Source: Rhodeus uyekii (Eukaryota; Chordata; Actinopteri; Cypriniformes; Acheilognathidae). From it: a stretch of DNA of 64,000 bases. Shown here in pieces: positions 1 to 31,099 of the stretch. Each line of letters starts with the position of its first letter. The first letter of the stretch is position 1. Position numbers and translations under genes: made by a program. The stretch spans positions 2,794,001 through 2,858,000 of the forward strand of contig JAWRVZ010000054.1 of assembly GCA_037043235.1 (NCBI GenBank). Reading direction: 5' to 3'. The notes beneath the pieces are model-generated. The model was not told the origin of the DNA. It saw only the letters and a list, made by a program, of their open reading frames with translations, and made no database searches.

Positions 1-3000
1 TTACATTTAGCAGCATGCTGGGAGTCGCAGTTTCATTGCAGTCGAGCAGTGTTTGACTTCAGGCTCAGTCTGGTATAGTCACTATTTATTGCTCTCTTTC
101 ACTGTTATACATACAGCATGTTTATGTTTGTTTACCTATCCGACTCTTTAGATCATCCATAGATAAAACTGAGATTACTTCTCACTACCCATTGACCCTT
201 TGTAATGCTAGAGGTGCCAGACAGACTGAGAGGTCTCCATTTCTCTGTCTGTCTGGGCTCAGCCATGTTGGCAGTGTACGTGCTGATGACTGTCTTGGCT
301 GGAGACGGAGAGGAACAAGGCCCACCTGTCTGTCTGTCAGCAGACCCTCCACTCCAGCCAGAGCCAGCCAAGACACACAGCCTCTACCTAGCCTCTCTGT
401 CTTGTGTCTGTATACAGAACTGTGGATCAGAGCCCAAATCCTTACTTTTATTGCCCTCTCTTCCAGTTATGTTCTATTCTGGTTGCGTTTTCACTCAATT
501 TTCGTTGAGTTCTTAATTAGTTTCCTGCCAGGCTGTTAATTAGTTTCCACACACCTGTTACTGTTCTCATTGATTACCTTCCCTGCGTATTTAAGCCTCG
601 AGTTCTTTCTGCTCAGTGTCCTGTATTGTTTGTTTATGATTAGCGCCTGAATTTTCTGTTGTTCTTTTAATAAAGACAGTTTTTATTATTATTTTGCTTA
701 AAACAAGACCAAAATAATTTGTCAACAGGGTAAGACAAGTTCAGCGAGCAAATACAGTTAAGATAAATTCTCTGAAAACAAGTACAGTTGACTTAATTCT
801 CTTTTAAAACACAGACGGAAAAAATTGGAAATTTGGCTGATCCTTGCCGTTAACCCAGGCAGCAATGCAAAGTTATAAATAATAATAAATAATAAACATC
901 TGGCTGAATTTTCCATTTGTTGACATACATCGTTAGATTAAAATTGATTGCCCACCTTAAAGATAATCACCACATTCATAAATAAACCACCATATTTAAA
1001 AATATGATAGTAATCATATCATATAGTAAAATGTCAAATTTATTTGTTACAACTTTAAAACTTTATTACTTTTTTAATGCTTTTGTTTTTTTAAATGTCA
1101 TATAAAGCATTTATTAATAATAGTATTTGTTAACAAACATTTTTTATTTATAAAAAAAAACTGCTAAAATGATTAACTTATTACCTTAAAGTATGAACTT
1201 ACTATTAAAAACACATTACTTTACATTAGTATTTGTGTAAATACTGTGTGCGTCTTGCCCCGTGCGTGGCCACCAGACAAACAAACAAACAACTTTAATT
1301 TTTTTTTCCACAAAATCTGTTAAAACATTTTTTATACTTCCTGCAATCATACACTATGGGAATAGTGAAAAGCACATTTTTCTGAGGGTGTGCCACACTG
1401 TATCCTCATTATTATTCCGAAAGTATTCTGAAATGAAGAGCTATGAATGTATGTCAGCTCTATCATGTATGTGACACAGTTTGATGCAGGTCTTCACGCT
1501 GGAAGACACTGAAGTAAATACGGCTTATGCAAGACTGTCCAACAGCACATCTCACAATGAGATGCCTGTGACAGGCTGGAAACAGACAGGCTGTTTCATC
1601 CTCTTATGTGCAGCTCTCTTGTGAGAGTCTAATGTGGAAAAAAAAAAAAAGTAAAGCAGCAAAGTCTCTTATTGCCTTTTCCCCAAACTCCAAGAAAAGG
1701 CGTGATTTTTCACACAAAATTACTTTCACAGAAGGTTACTTTCTTTTTATGCAAACTTTCCCCAAGCTCCCAAAGAAGAGTTTTTTCCCCTCTCTGTATA
1801 AGGCAGGAGCGTGTGGGAGGCTGTTATGTCATGCTCCTCTTGGGGAGTTACCATGCTGCTGCTGTTGTTAGGTAACTGCTGCACGCCCTAAGCTTCAGTC
1901 AACTTCACTGAAAAGAGAAGCAGGATTTGGAATCCATCCGTTTCATCTGATGATCAGGGCTGTGAGTGGGAAAAAAACAGCAGAACTTCCCTGCCATCAG
2001 GTCTGATTGTTTAACCCTCAAAACCACAGCATTGACACTGATTACAGCAATGACACTCAGTATTTAGTTTCGTTCCTTTCATGTACTTCATGTTTTTGGA
2101 ATGGCAATAAACCTTCCTTGATTATGTATAATGTGTCGTAACCACTGGTTATAACATATCAGTTCTAAAATATTTATGACGACTTTGGCTTGATGAGGGT
2201 TCAGACACATGTTCAGGGCAACTGTTAAAAATGAAACAGCATGAATGTATAAAGATGCAAAATAGTCAGAGAAAGAGAGAAATAAGAACATGGGACAGCA
2301 CGACACTGTGATTCATCACGAGGTCGTGAGATCAGCCCTGGCAGAGGACGTCCATCATGACATGGTCACAATGTGAATGTGAAAAGTGTTGAAACCTTTA
2401 CTTCTCCTTTTGATTCCTGTCCTGAGCTGAGCTTGTCCTGGGTCAATGCTGGCTCTTCCTTCATCAACAAATGGGACAAATGAGACTGTATATTATATGA
2501 CATATAGGCACAGTTAAAGTATAAAGGCAAAAATGTTATTTTGTTATGAAATTCAGTTTTCAGAAAAGGTCATTTCATTTAAAGTGAGGATTTTCCCCCC
2601 ACCTTAAAACATCTTTAACAAACAACACAATCATAAATGTCATATTTATAGTTAATTATTGTTAACTCATAATAACAATAATTTGTAAAAAAAAAAAAAA
2701 AAAATTTAGAATGTACACTTAGTTCAGGATAAAGTCTCTGAAAAAAATTGTAAAATGCTAATACTTTATGCAAAAATAATGAAATACCAGTTTATGGGAA
2801 AACAAGACAAAAATACAGATCTATGCAAAGGTATTTGCAGTGTATTCAGAATGAGAAGGTTGAGTAAAAAACGTAGCAATAATCATAAATTATTGTAATA
2901 AATAAAATCATTTATGTTTTGCAATTCACTTTCATTCAACTCGCTGTTTGTTTGTGTAAATTATTATTTTGCCTAAAACGAGAACAAAACAAAAAACAAA

Positions 3001-4049
3001 CTAATGGATAATATTTTATATAAGACAAATAAAGTTAGTGTAATGTAATAATGTAATGTAATACATTTCGGAGTAGCAGTTTATTTGAGTCCGTGTGTAG
3101 ATCTCTCAGCAGACCATTTTAAAGGGGATTCTCTATTAAATTATCTATTTAACATAGTGCTTAATTTGGTCCCGACGAACAGACAAACATGAACTGAAAA
3201 AGCAGACCTTGACCTTGAATAATAGTATACTAAATTGAAATGATTTCCTCTTAAAAGGGTTTGTCATGCCACATTCAATTCAAACAGCGGATGCGGCGAT
3301 ATCAAAGATCAGTGGTGAAGATGACTAAGCTCTTCAGTCTGTATATTAAACCAATTTCTCTTGGATATTACTGGGATTCGTGCATGCGGTTTATGTAAGC
3401 AGCGTCTCTACGGCTCCTGTCGGTCCGACAGTGAGGCCTTTATTTATAGATAGCAGGGCAGAAGGGTAATTCTGAGGACATTAACATTAACAGCTCTCCA
3501 GTCAGGATCCAGACACAAAGTGTGGTTTGGGGTTTTTACTTGGACCTCTTTTTAAACCTAATAGAGATATATTTAAAATCTAAGTTTATTTTCTGGGCAC
3601 AAAGATGTATCCCATAAGGCAGTTTATTTACAGAAGGTAATAAATATTTCTTCGTGCTGTTGAGAAAATCTAAATAGTCCCCAAGAGCAGTTTTAGAGAA
3701 GTTAAAGAAGAAAAAACAGAACTACATTCGTTTTCCTGAATTTTTCTTCAGCTGACATGAAAAGCACCTTTAGCATGAGACCCGAGTCATGAGTTCAGCC
3801 AGTTACCAGAGCTGTAATTGGCAACTGGCAACAAAAAGTGAGGCCTACTCAAGTAAAACAGTCATCATGCTAATGCAGTTGGCCAGAAAAAGCAAGACTA
3901 GATTCCCCAATAGTATTTTCATGAGTGAGACAGTATTTCATTATTTGAATGATTTGTTTTGCACATTATTTTACACACATATAATATACTGTAAATAGCG
4001 CTATATAAATAAATGTTTTGATCGCACATTACCATTTAAATTTTGGACT
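1..4049. other. Intergenic DNA, no gene recognised
   Basis: This stretch downstream of pten is AT-rich and has no ORF with recognisable protein features. About 480-700 looks like an LTR end: a TATA-like GTATTTAAGCC near 588 is followed by AATAAA near 671. I found no flanking duplication to prove it. Long A and T runs occur near 2688-2704. Confidence 0.5.
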
Positions 4050-4057
4050 CTTTAAAG

Positions 4058-4510
4058 CAGTGGTTCTCAAATAGTGGGGCGCGCCTCCCTGGGGGGGGGG
4101 GGGGGGGGGGGGGGGGAGTACATGCTTTTTTTGCCAGGGAGTAGGTTTTCTTGCACTGAACAATAGCAGCATATATGAAGTTCAGATAACCGTCCCCTCA
4201 TCCTTTGACGTGTACGATCACACCGGTGTTTTCACGCGTTATCTGGCACTGATCCAAAAAAGACGCGCTCAGAGCTTGTCATTTATCGCAACAATTCAGT
4301 GTTTTCAACCACATATGGTTTCTTTTAGATTTCAACAAGTTGAGCCAACAAGTTGGTGACTATTTTGCATAAAAAAGAAAACCTAAATAAATATATTAAT
4401 CTATTATATAGCGCTTTTTGTGACTGCGGTATGTCACGTGACAAGCATGACGCGTGAAAATGTTTACCTCTTCCTAGGGGGGCGTGACAGAAAAAAATTG
4501 AGAAGCACTG
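4058..4510 (+). mobile_element. hAT-type MITE, copy 1, with 8-bp target duplication
   Basis: The element begins CAGTGGTTCTCAAATAGTGG and ends in the near inverse, TTGAGAAGCACTG. It is flanked on both sides by CTTTAAAG (4050-4057 and 4511-4518), the 8-bp duplication of the hAT superfamily. The central TA fits the nnnTAnnn preference of the Buster family. It has no transposase ORF, and a run of 26 G lies at 4091-4116. It belongs to the same family as the copy at 10531-11012. Confidence 0.88.
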
Positions 4511-5133
4511 CTTTAAAGGAATATTAAGGTCTATGCAACTTGTACTCAATCGACAGCTTTTGTAGAATAATTCTTTAGATCACCAAAATTTTCTTAGGAA
4601 AAAAAGCAAAAATCACGTCTCACTAGCATAGACACAAAACCAAAACAATTTAACGTGATTTTAGCGTTACCCTTTCTGCAAACAATCAATTAACGTTTAA
4701 AGTAGGCGATTTCATAAAAAACAACAACTAAAGGCCCCATTCACTTCCATACAAGTGCCTTGCAACCTTGACTTTTTTAAACAAACACAAGGGATGAATT
4801 TAATTTTTTGTGGTAATCACGTCACATGCCACAAAAGCTGTTGAAATACTCTTAAATGGTATTGAACCTGAGGTTACACTTTTGTGTTTTAAAGTGTCCT
4901 TGTTGCAGTTTAATTATAAATTTAATACCTAGTGTTGTAGTACTTCAGGTCAGTATCGTTTCAACTGTGTGAAATCAGTTCACCATGTGATACTCTTTGG
5001 TATCATTATACCACTAAACACCCAAAAGACATCAGCGCACATTTAAAGAACTTTCCACCAGGCAAACCCGCAACTGCATGTGAGGATAACACTAAAATGC
5101 CAGTGCATCATCATTAATATGATTGCTTCTAGT

Positions 5134-5197
5134 GCAATCAATAACTTATTTCTAATTTGATCTCTGACCCGGCACTTAGAAATAAGTTATTGATTGC
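5134..5197. repeat. Perfect 22-bp inverted repeat with 20-bp loop
   Basis: The arm at 5134-5155 (GCAATCAATAACTTATTTCTAA) is exactly complementary to 5176-5197. The loop and flank carry related TCTGACCCGGCA and TGCCGGATCAGA pieces, so the hairpin may extend imperfectly. It lies between pten and the window's left end. The function is unknown; a MITE remnant is the likeliest explanation. Confidence 0.75.
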
Positions 5198-5811
5198 GAT
5201 GCCGGATCAGAAATAGATTCTGTGCTGGGTCTGAACTCAGCGAGCGATTGTGTGTAAAATGTCACCAAATTTAAGACAAATGCACACAAAAGTCAAGATA
5301 TGCTTGGAGATCTTTTTGTATAACATGATATAATCAAACAATAAACAAGACTGCTTTCACAAGGATTAAAAAAGTACACAAACCTTTTTCTTAAACATTT
5401 ATCTCAGTATTATTAATGCAGTTGCAAAGATAAATATTGTTGTTAGTGATTTCATTTGATTGGTAACAGCTCTATTTAGTGTCTTATTCTAATTGCAATT
5501 ATTGATCAAATATATGACACTTCATATGCAGTAATAGATTACGTATATTTACTTTTATGCATTTGGCATTTGACATTGCGTTCAAGGAACACGACACGTT
5601 GCATACGCCATGCTCTAAATCAGTCAATTTGGATCTTTTAGACAAATTTAAATAGTGTCTTGTTTACCACACTAGTACTTACTATAGGGTTAGGCTTAAC
5701 AATTATTAGTTATTATTATAGCTTATATAATAACTAATCCATCGCTAATCAATACCATGCAGCTTCAAATATTGAACGCTGTCAAAAACAACAAAGTGAC
5801 AAGAATGAGAC

Positions 5812-8800
5812 TTTATTGAATTTATGTGGAGTTTATAACACTAAGATAAAGGGCAGTTTACACATACAATTACAAACAAACATGTGATTTGTATGAGCAA
5901 CATGATTACCTGTACAACATTTCTTAAATGGTTGGTTTGTGTATTCTCAGTGCATAGGCATTACACACAGAGCAACTGTTGCACAGCACAATAGTATCTG
6001 AACAGGCTGAAACAAAGTAAGGCTATTTGCTTAAGAGACTGAAAATATACCGCGCTTACATTATGTGACTGTAAAAACCCTCTGAGGAGGAGAATGCTTT
6101 CTAATGGAGCATGGCCGAAGTCCAAAGGGCCCCTAGCTGGACGATTTAGTGCACAGTACCACCCCATCCACCCACCCACACACACACACTTGACATGACG
6201 TCCTATACGACAGTTTTTAAAGAGACTACTTTTCTCCAACTGTAAACAAGAGGCACTTTGTGGCAACCACAGGCATCATAACAACATATTGCACAAATCA
6301 GCTAAGAAAGTGACGTGAAAACATATTACACTGGCACCTTGAAGACGTTTTGTTTTTCATTAAAGCTGAAAATTAATTTCTCATGCTGCCTGTGAGCTCC
6401 ACACACCCGTGCCGTGTACAGGATATCTGAGGGTCTGTGCGTAAAGGTACTGTGGCTAAATTGTCAAAGTGTTTATCTAAAAATGAACATCCTGTCATGA
6501 TTTAGTCACGCTCGTGTTGTTCCAAACCTGTACGACTATGAAAAGTCAGTGGGGTCCAAAACAACATTTCATTGAAGAGTTCTTCAAAATTTCGTTTGCG
6601 CTCCTAGAGGTTTGGAACGACACGAGGGCGACGATATGACAGAAGTTTCGGGAGAACCATCCCTTTAAATCAGAGTTCATCATGTGATATTCTTCGGTAG
6701 AGTCACACATTAAACCGCTCAACATACATTTAGAGGGACTGCCAACAGAGGGTCTTTGCCAGAATGTGAATGAATACTTTCATAAATAGTTGCTTTATTC
6801 ATTTTTTTCTATTTTATGCTTTCTTAAAAAACAAACAAAAAAACATTTTCAGTCATTAAAAACATTTGATTCTATTGGGATGCACAGAGACCATGTCTTT
6901 TCATCTCTATTCTCCTACTTTTGATTGCTATAAAGCATTTCCAGAGAGAGAAAACAAGAAAAACAAAAAAACAAGAACAAAAATACTGTGGACCGCTGAC
7001 TGAAACCCTGCAAAGACCTGTAACAGTGCAAATGTCTAGTACAATATGTTGCTCTATTATAGTAGCTTTAAATAAGTCAGTGCTTGGGCAGAATGGTAGG
7101 TATCAAAGCAGTAGAAGAGTAAGCATTGTCAACTTCAAGTAAGGCAAAGAATACCTCCCATGGGTCCTGCCTCCTCTTCTGAACACAAAGAAAACTATAA
7201 AACAAAAACGATCAAGCTTAATTTTGGCAGGTTTTCAGTGATGTGATAAAATGTAAACAAAATGAGAGTCCTTGATAGGCTTGCTTTAATTCCTGGATTG
7301 GTTAGTGTACAATCTCATGAAGGAAGGCCAGGTCTCCTCCTCATGCGAGGGAAACGTAATCTTTCTCTAAAGGAAGGCGAGATGTGTACGGTGGTGTGTG
7401 TGCAGAGGGCTGGTGAGAAGAGTGAAGCCTGAACGTTAACAGTACAAGAAAGGCAGCTTACTCACTACCCTTAGTGAAGATTCTTGCCCAAGAGACTGAG
7501 AAAGGTCGTTTTTTTGGTCTGGCCACATCAGCCAGGCGTGTAAAAAAGAAAAAAGAAAAAAAGATTTGGCATGCTTAAAAGAAAATTATACATTTAAATA
7601 TTCTCATATATAGGGCTTTAATATTTCTGAAGCAAGCACAAGACTTTGTGTAAAATCCATAGCTGCACTATTGCTCATTCCAAAGGGAATGAGGCCTGTT
7701 GAAGAACAAGAAATAAAAATGAGGGACACCAAATTGTTGGAGACTAATTGGTTACGCACATCAAAGCGCAACTAACAGTTACGACACGCACCGCAGTGCT
7801 TGCACCATGAGGTTCTTTGCTCTGAACCGACTGTACTGTGCATCGTAAGTTTGCAGTTTAGCAAGCACCATTACTGGATAAATGACACCGATTTCATTAG
7901 ATCATGCGAGATAAGGCTACAAACGTTTATAGGGAGACAAAGATCTGATGTCTGACACAGCCAGAAAGAAAAACCATGTGAATGCTGTTGAACTCAAATC
8001 AAAACTTGCATCCAAGATTGATACATTCAGAAAAGGGCTTCTCCGTGTTGACATGCATTACGTGAGATGCTGTACACCATCAAACCCGTTCCGACTCGTG
8101 ATTGCTGTAAGATTGATCTTATGACACTAATGTGAGCTCGAACCATGAACCTTTAAGAAGTGAAACCCAAAACAAAGCCATCCTGTGAGAGCAGAGTTAA
8201 ACAAGTGCCAATTTTAGAGGGGGAACTTTTAAATAACAAAAATTAAGTGCCACTGAGGGACTGTTTATAGATTCAAATCCCATCCGCGGAAGAAAGAGTG
8301 ATGGCGATGACTTCCTCCCAAATACAATCAAATTGTAAATGACTTTAGAAACCTCTTTTAGAAAAACATTGTATACTATTTATTTGACAACATGGAAACG
8401 GATTCCAATAACATGCACACCGTCAATCAACATTATTGCAACACTGGTTTCCCTGTTGTGTTGTGTGTTTGCATTAAAAAAAAAAAAAAAGAGAGAGGAG
8501 GAAAAAAAAACACATGAAGCTATTTGTTGCATTTACTGCCAAGGTGTCATGTAGTTTAAAAGAATCATTACCACCTCCACTTTAGTAGTGGTAATAATGA
8601 TGAAAGCAGACTGAGAAATTCCACTGCACAACAGAGCCCGACTGACACGTGGCGGCCTTCCAGCAGCATGAGAGGAGATTCACAGTAGGTAGGAAAGACT
8701 AAAGAAGGACAGACATGGGGGCATGAATGCTGATTAAAGCACTGGCCTTGGTGTCAACGGGTTGATGGAGCAGCAAATTTGGATCTCCACTGAATTTCTC

Positions 8801-9132
8801 CCATCTTGACTGGGGTTCCTTTCTTGTGTTACGGCATGAACATGTATTTACATAATAGCTACCGATGCCGTTTTCCACGGAACATCAGCGTTGATACTTC
8901 ATGGAAAGGGGCAAATGATCGAGAAAAATTGGTCAGCATTTTTGTCCCTAAAACTGGTTGTGTTTTGTGTGACGCATGTCCTACTTCTGCTTGGAGGAAA
9001 AAGATTTTTTTTTAAAAGAAAGAAAAAAAAAGTGAAAAAAGAAAAAAGTACTTGCTTTCAGTTCATATTCAAGTTTTCTCCTTTATACAACTCTATTACG
9101 TATGGTTTCTTTTTTCTTCCCATAAAAATATT
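5812..9132 (-). other. pten: Probable pten 3' UTR
   Basis: No other gene signal lies in the 3.3 kb after the pten stop codon. On the minus strand AATAAA hexamers occur at 8379-8384, 6794-6799 and 5812-5817, which would allow several 3' ends. The mammalian PTEN 3' UTR is also several kilobases long. The stretch contains A-rich and T-rich runs and, at 6487-6668, a fragment of a dispersed MITE. The true 3' end is not determined; the 5812 limit is an inference from the last hexamer. Confidence 0.45.
6487..6668. repeat. Dispersed palindromic MITE fragment
   Basis: The left part, TTAGTCACGCTCGTGTTGTTCCAAACCTG, and the right part, AGGTTTGGAACGACACGAGG followed by CATCCCTTTAAA, form an imperfect foldback. 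The same ACTCACCCTCATGTTGTTCCAAACCTGT-type core recurs near 20641, 44913, 46386 and 52853. It lies inside the probable pten 3' UTR. Confidence 0.6.
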
Positions 9133-26176
<17,044 letters not shown>

Positions 26177-26710
26177 CGCTGTGAAAGGAGTCTTTGGGGA
26201 TTTTAGTGTGAGAGGGAGTATCGTTGCCTTCCGACGATCCGTCGTCTTTATGCTCTGCTGGTTTCGCAGTCCCCCTGCTAGCTAGAATGAAATCTGCTGT
26301 GGCTCTCTCATCAAGGGCCTCGCTCCAAACCACCACAGGCCCGGCTTCCAAAATGCCCTCCTCGGCTCAGACGAGCCCCGGGTGAAACGATAAGCAATTT
26401 CCCACGTCTCGAACTGTAGAATTTCTAGAGCACGACAAGTCTCTGGTCGCACCGTAGCCGCCGTGATTGAGCCCAAAGGCGGAGAGAGGATCCTCTCCGG
26501 GCGCTTCCACGGTTGTCAGAGCCCCGCTCGCACTCAGCTCGCGCTCCGTCTAGCCGCTAGCTTTAACGGCTAGCGCGCTAGCTCGTCTACACATCCTTAA
26601 AAAATAAAAGCCATCGAACATACAACAATCCACGATGCCCTGGTCCCAACACATGAAACGAAAGGTGACAGCCTCCACCAAGAAATTAAAAACTCGATAT
26701 TTAAATATCG
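26177..26710 (-). promoter_or_regulatory. pten: pten 5' UTR and CpG-rich promoter region
   Basis: The sequence just upstream of the pten ATG is clearly richer in G+C and CpG than its surroundings, as expected of a housekeeping-type CpG island promoter. It contains several GCTAGC/GCGCTAGC palindromes near 26553-26582 and a perfect 16-bp palindrome, CGATATTTAAATATCG, at 26695-26710. An in-frame stop at 26282-26284 blocks any continuous N-terminal extension from further upstream. The transcription start is not identified. Confidence 0.5.
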
Positions 26711-27916
26711 CGTAGGAGCGTCTCCTATCCGGTCCTTTCCCTTCACTTCTCCCCCGTTAAACTCTCAAACTTCCATCATGGCTTCCCATTGAAAAAAGGT
26801 GACGCTCTGACAACATATTCATCCGCCGTGACAAATAGTTCCACGAATGCCGCTTTTTATAATTACGCAAAGGATTTTTCTGCATTTCAGAGTATAAATA
26901 TACTAAATATTAGGTGCACATGTTGAACTGTTATGACATTAAATAAATAAGCACATTAACGTTTTTTATGGTTACAGAAAGCGGAGGAATACGAACAGAG
27001 CACAATCGAACTACTTTTTGTTCCAGGGTCACGTGTGTACAGAAATGAGGGAAGTTTCCAATATTTTATATCAGATTTCAGTTCAGTAATGTATTTGTTA
27101 CGCACCAGCATTCTCGTTTTCTTTGAAATAATTATTTATTGGTTTCGCACACAAGGACTGAAAAGAACAACCTATGGCTGTATTACTAAAATCATACTGT
27201 ATACGGGGAAAATATCGGAATGCGTTTAGTTACCCCCTCACCATTGCCTCTGCTGCCCTGCAATAGAAGGCAGGAAATTACTGAAATGCTTACGCAAGCA
27301 GAAAAGTAAGTTACTGCATAAAGGGACAAGCACATAATTTGGCAATTAATGACATGATAGAAATTGATTGCGCCAAAGTATGAAGCAAATTTAATGTAAC
27401 CATGTATCAATGTCCTGTTCCATTTGCATTTTGCCCCCAAGGACGGAACATAGGCGGAAGGTTCTAGCTGCGTTTCAGATGGCAAATCGTTATTATACAG
27501 CGCCATCTGTCAGAAACATCTGTAATAAAAGATCGAGGGTAATTACAGTCACATTTCCCTGAATGCTTTTCTAGTACAACCCTTTCTAAATGGTTTCAAA
27601 AGACCATTCTTAAGGCATAAAAAATTCTAAAGACAACAAACTTTCCTCATTTTTAAATAAAAAGCGATAACTAAATAAATAAACAAATAATTTTAAATAA
27701 ATAATTTGCTTCCTTACTTTATCTATGGATGTAATAAATCCTGTAATGTGTGTCAACCTCCTTTTTCTTAAAAAAAAGATGTTGCAGTAGCTTAATATTA
27801 AAGCTATATATATATATATATATTTTTTTTTTAAATACTGTAATTTTTTATTACAAAAATTTTTAATCTCAATTTCTTTACAAAATTAAGTTAATTAGAC
27901 TTTATTTATTTATTTA

Positions 27917-28566
27917 CAGTCTTGGGGAAAGTTACTTTGAAAAGTAATGTATTACAATATTGTTTAACCCGCTTAAAAAGTAACAAATTTTGTTACAATA
28001 CCTTTCAAGTACTTGCAAATTGCACACAAAAAAAGTTCTATTTTTGGGCGAATGCAAAGGCCCTTTCACACCAATATTTAAATAATAAAGCTGAAGGAAA
28101 TGCAAATTCACACATGTGGAGTAGAGGTCAAACAAACCTTTCAGCTGCTGATATTCTGAATCACAGAAGAAGAAAGTTTCACATTTACTTCACCAAAATA
28201 ATTTTTGCTTACGGTTGAACTGAATCATCAAAGGTCAGCAGAAAATACATTGGTGAATAAAGTGAGATTAGATGCATACAAATATTTGTGTTATTTACCT
28301 TATTTAATTAATGGAGGCTAGTATTCTGATCTTGCATTTCAATGATTTTATTCATTTTGAGGAACAATGAATCTTTTTTGTGTAAGTGAGATTAGTAAAT
28401 GCTCAACCTTTAGACTAGAACTACAATAACCATCATGTTCACACACAACGACTCCTGATTTTTCTCAGCATGCGAACAGGAGAGCTGTCAGTCAAAACAT
28501 GGGAAAATAAAGTAACTTGCTTTACTTTTTTTTTTAAGTAATCTGATTACATAACTTAAGTTACTA
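27917..28566 (+). mobile_element. hAT-like repeat with CAGTCTTGGGGAAAGTTACTTT end
   Basis: The left end CAGTCTTGGGGAAAGTTACTTTGAAAAGTAATG and the right part AAGTAATCTGATTACATAACTTAAGTTAC are partial inverted relatives. A related end is visible inverted at about 60885-60912. The exact right terminus and target duplication are eroded, so the family assignment is tentative. Confidence 0.45.
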
Positions 28567-30263
28567 TATATATATATATATATATATACAAATATATATA
28601 TATAATATTTACAATATGTTATTGTAACATGTACTTGTCTAACCATAACAGCATCAAAACTACCAACCTAATGCTCACACATTTGGTGTTTTATATTTAT
28701 ATAATAGCCATATGAATTTGCTCCTGTATCTAATTTATTTATGTTTTATTTCTGGTTTGGATTTGTTTGATTTCGCGTTATTTATCTTATCTTATCCTTC
28801 TCTTATTATCAATCTGTATTTTGACGCTTATTCCCATTTCCGTTGAATATATCTTCGTCTGTTGTTTGTTGGCTCTTCTTTGCCAGCAGAGGGTAGTGTT
28901 GTTGCGCAGAGATATTCACATGTGATGATGGTTGCGGCTTGATAGGTTGTAGTTTGTGTGTCCCTTGTTGTGCATTGATCCTTTCACCGTAAACCGGACT
29001 TTGCCTGTCAATAACATCTCACATACAACAACATTTCATGTAATTTAACCTATTCTATTCTTCCTACGTACTGAAGAGAAAATAAGTAGCTATTCGTTTA
29101 TTTATAATAGTACACAATGTTCTTTCTAATGTAATAGCCAACACTTCTAAATAAATATGTTTTTATTAAATACATATAGGTTTCAACATTACAACAACAA
29201 CTATGTATTTTTCCCTTCTTACAGCATTTAAACAGAAAGTGCAAACTGGTGCAAGATTGTGACAATCTGATAATATAGCCTAATACTCTATACATAATGA
29301 GAGTGTAGATGACAGATAATTATTATGTTTTCAAATATTAGATGGTTTATTAATTAATGGATTATAAATGTTATTTATGTATCATTCATATAGCCAAAAT
29401 GGGTGCATAATAGTTAATCTGTCGTATCGCTGTTGTGAAAAAACTCCCGACAGTAATGGTTAGTTGAACTCAAAAGGCACAGCTGTAATGGAGCTGTAAT
29501 GTCACAGCCAGGAGGAATGTCTCTGTTCAACAGGTCTATGTTCTCTGAGTTTTCAGTGTCTGCTCCAACATGGTTTCCATCTCCGGCGGCTTCATCATGA
29601 TTCCCTGATCCCTCAGCCAAAATAATTTCCTTTGGGAACAAATACTAGATTTGCAAGACCAAAGATTGCCCCATTATACAGTATATATCCAAAACAAATA
29701 AAATGTCATGTTTAACCACAAAACAGAAGAACTTGCTGAGATGAGGCTGTTCTTGCCAGGGTATAAACGGTGGACCTCACACTTTTGAAAATGTTGGAAC
29801 AAATTTTTAAATCGGCACTATCTTTTTACATCAACTGTAGATTGGAAGTTTAAGCAATAAGATTCTTGCCAAAAAATTCTAATAAAAGAAAACATTTTGT
29901 GATGCAACAACAGTAGTATTTGGGAAATTGCTTGTGTTTTCTCCTCTGCAATTGCTGCCTGCTGGTTTGTGCAAAATGCATTCTGTCTCAAGTCACCTCC
30001 CCATGCATCCTCAATTAAAGGGCTGGAGCAAGAACACATCTGTGGATTTAAACTGTACAGTGATCAGGTAGATGTGAAGTTTGAATTGGAATAATACTTA
30101 GGCTGTGACTGATGAAGTCCACAAGAACACAAATACTAATAAGAAAGCATATTGAGAAACAGCGATTAGATGGTTCAGGCTTCCACAAGCAGGATTGGAC
30201 AGACCCTGATTTACTTAACATAGAAATAGTATAAGGTAGTATAGTATAACAACTCCACTATTA

Positions 30264-30271
30264 TCTATCTA

Positions 30272-30331
<60 letters not shown>

Positions 30332-30349
30332 GTATCGTATCGTATCAAC
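30264..30349. repeat. (CTAT)n microsatellite
   Basis: About 17 CTAT units are followed by three CGTAT units. This is a simple tandem repeat between pten and atad1. Confidence 0.95.
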
Positions 30350-31099
30350 ATTCCATAACAAAAACAAGATATATATATATATATTAAAAAAATATATAGA
30401 AAATATATTTTAAATTGTTCAAATTTGTGTTGAAGTGTTTATTTTAATAATAGTTTAAAGTGTTCCAAATTGTATTATGTTATTTTCTGTTCAAACATAA
30501 AGTTATTGTTTTTATTTCTGTAAGTAAATCTCTCTCTACTAAAACACAGGAAAATGCAATCAGGGTGAAAACTCCAAGACTGTAACTGTTGATGTTGTCT
30601 GTTTGCCAGAGAAGATACAGAAAGAAAGGGATGGGGCAAGGGGTGTTTTTGCATTCATGTGTGCAGATTGCTGACTGGTGGGGAGTATCCTGAGATGAAG
30701 AAAGCGACCTGATAACAGTCCCTGTATGAAGAGAAAGGCTCGAGGAAGGAATCAGAAGTCAAGAATATATAAACTGTTTTCATAGACTTGTGAGACATTC
30801 TGGACTGCCCAGGTGTCAGCTATTGACCATGTGGTCCAGTAATCCTGAGCTCAGAGCTCGTTTGATTCTCTATTAAATTTATTTCATTTATTTACGAGTA
30901 GCGTCTTCCTTTGACATGGAAAATCAACGAACTGGGGGGAAAGAATATTTCCAACATGTCCATTTTGATTTCGTGGTGACAGGCAAGTTTAATGGTGCTC
31001 TGTGCTCCTATACAGTTGGTGGCGGTAACGCGCTTCAGCTGCTTTGCCAACCGCCATCGAAACTTAGAAGAAGAGGAGCAAGACGACGAAGAAGAGGGT

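Larger units (their letters stand above)
26711..31000. other. Intergenic DNA between pten and atad1
   Basis: No gene is recognised. The stretch holds an hAT-like repeat (27917-28566), TA microsatellites at about 27810-27824 and 28565-28588, and a (CTAT)n array at 30264-30330. The head-to-head genes are separated by about 5 kb, so a shared bidirectional promoter is unlikely. Confidence 0.5.

Noticed and set aside
192..539. Overlapping open frames of 103-115 codons near the left edge
   Set aside because: There is no conserved motif, composition is low-complexity TCTGTCTG, and the sequence passes into a possible LTR-like segment. I found no splice pattern supporting a gene.
26177..27000. A KLLN-like gene sharing the pten promoter, as in mammals
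   Set aside because: No plus-strand frame with recognisable protein features is present, and KLLN is known from mammals. The divergent neighbour here is atad1, 5 kb away.
30264..30349. Regular tandem array resembling a CRISPR
   Set aside because: The period is 4 bp with no spacers. It is a (CTAT)n microsatellite in a vertebrate genome.
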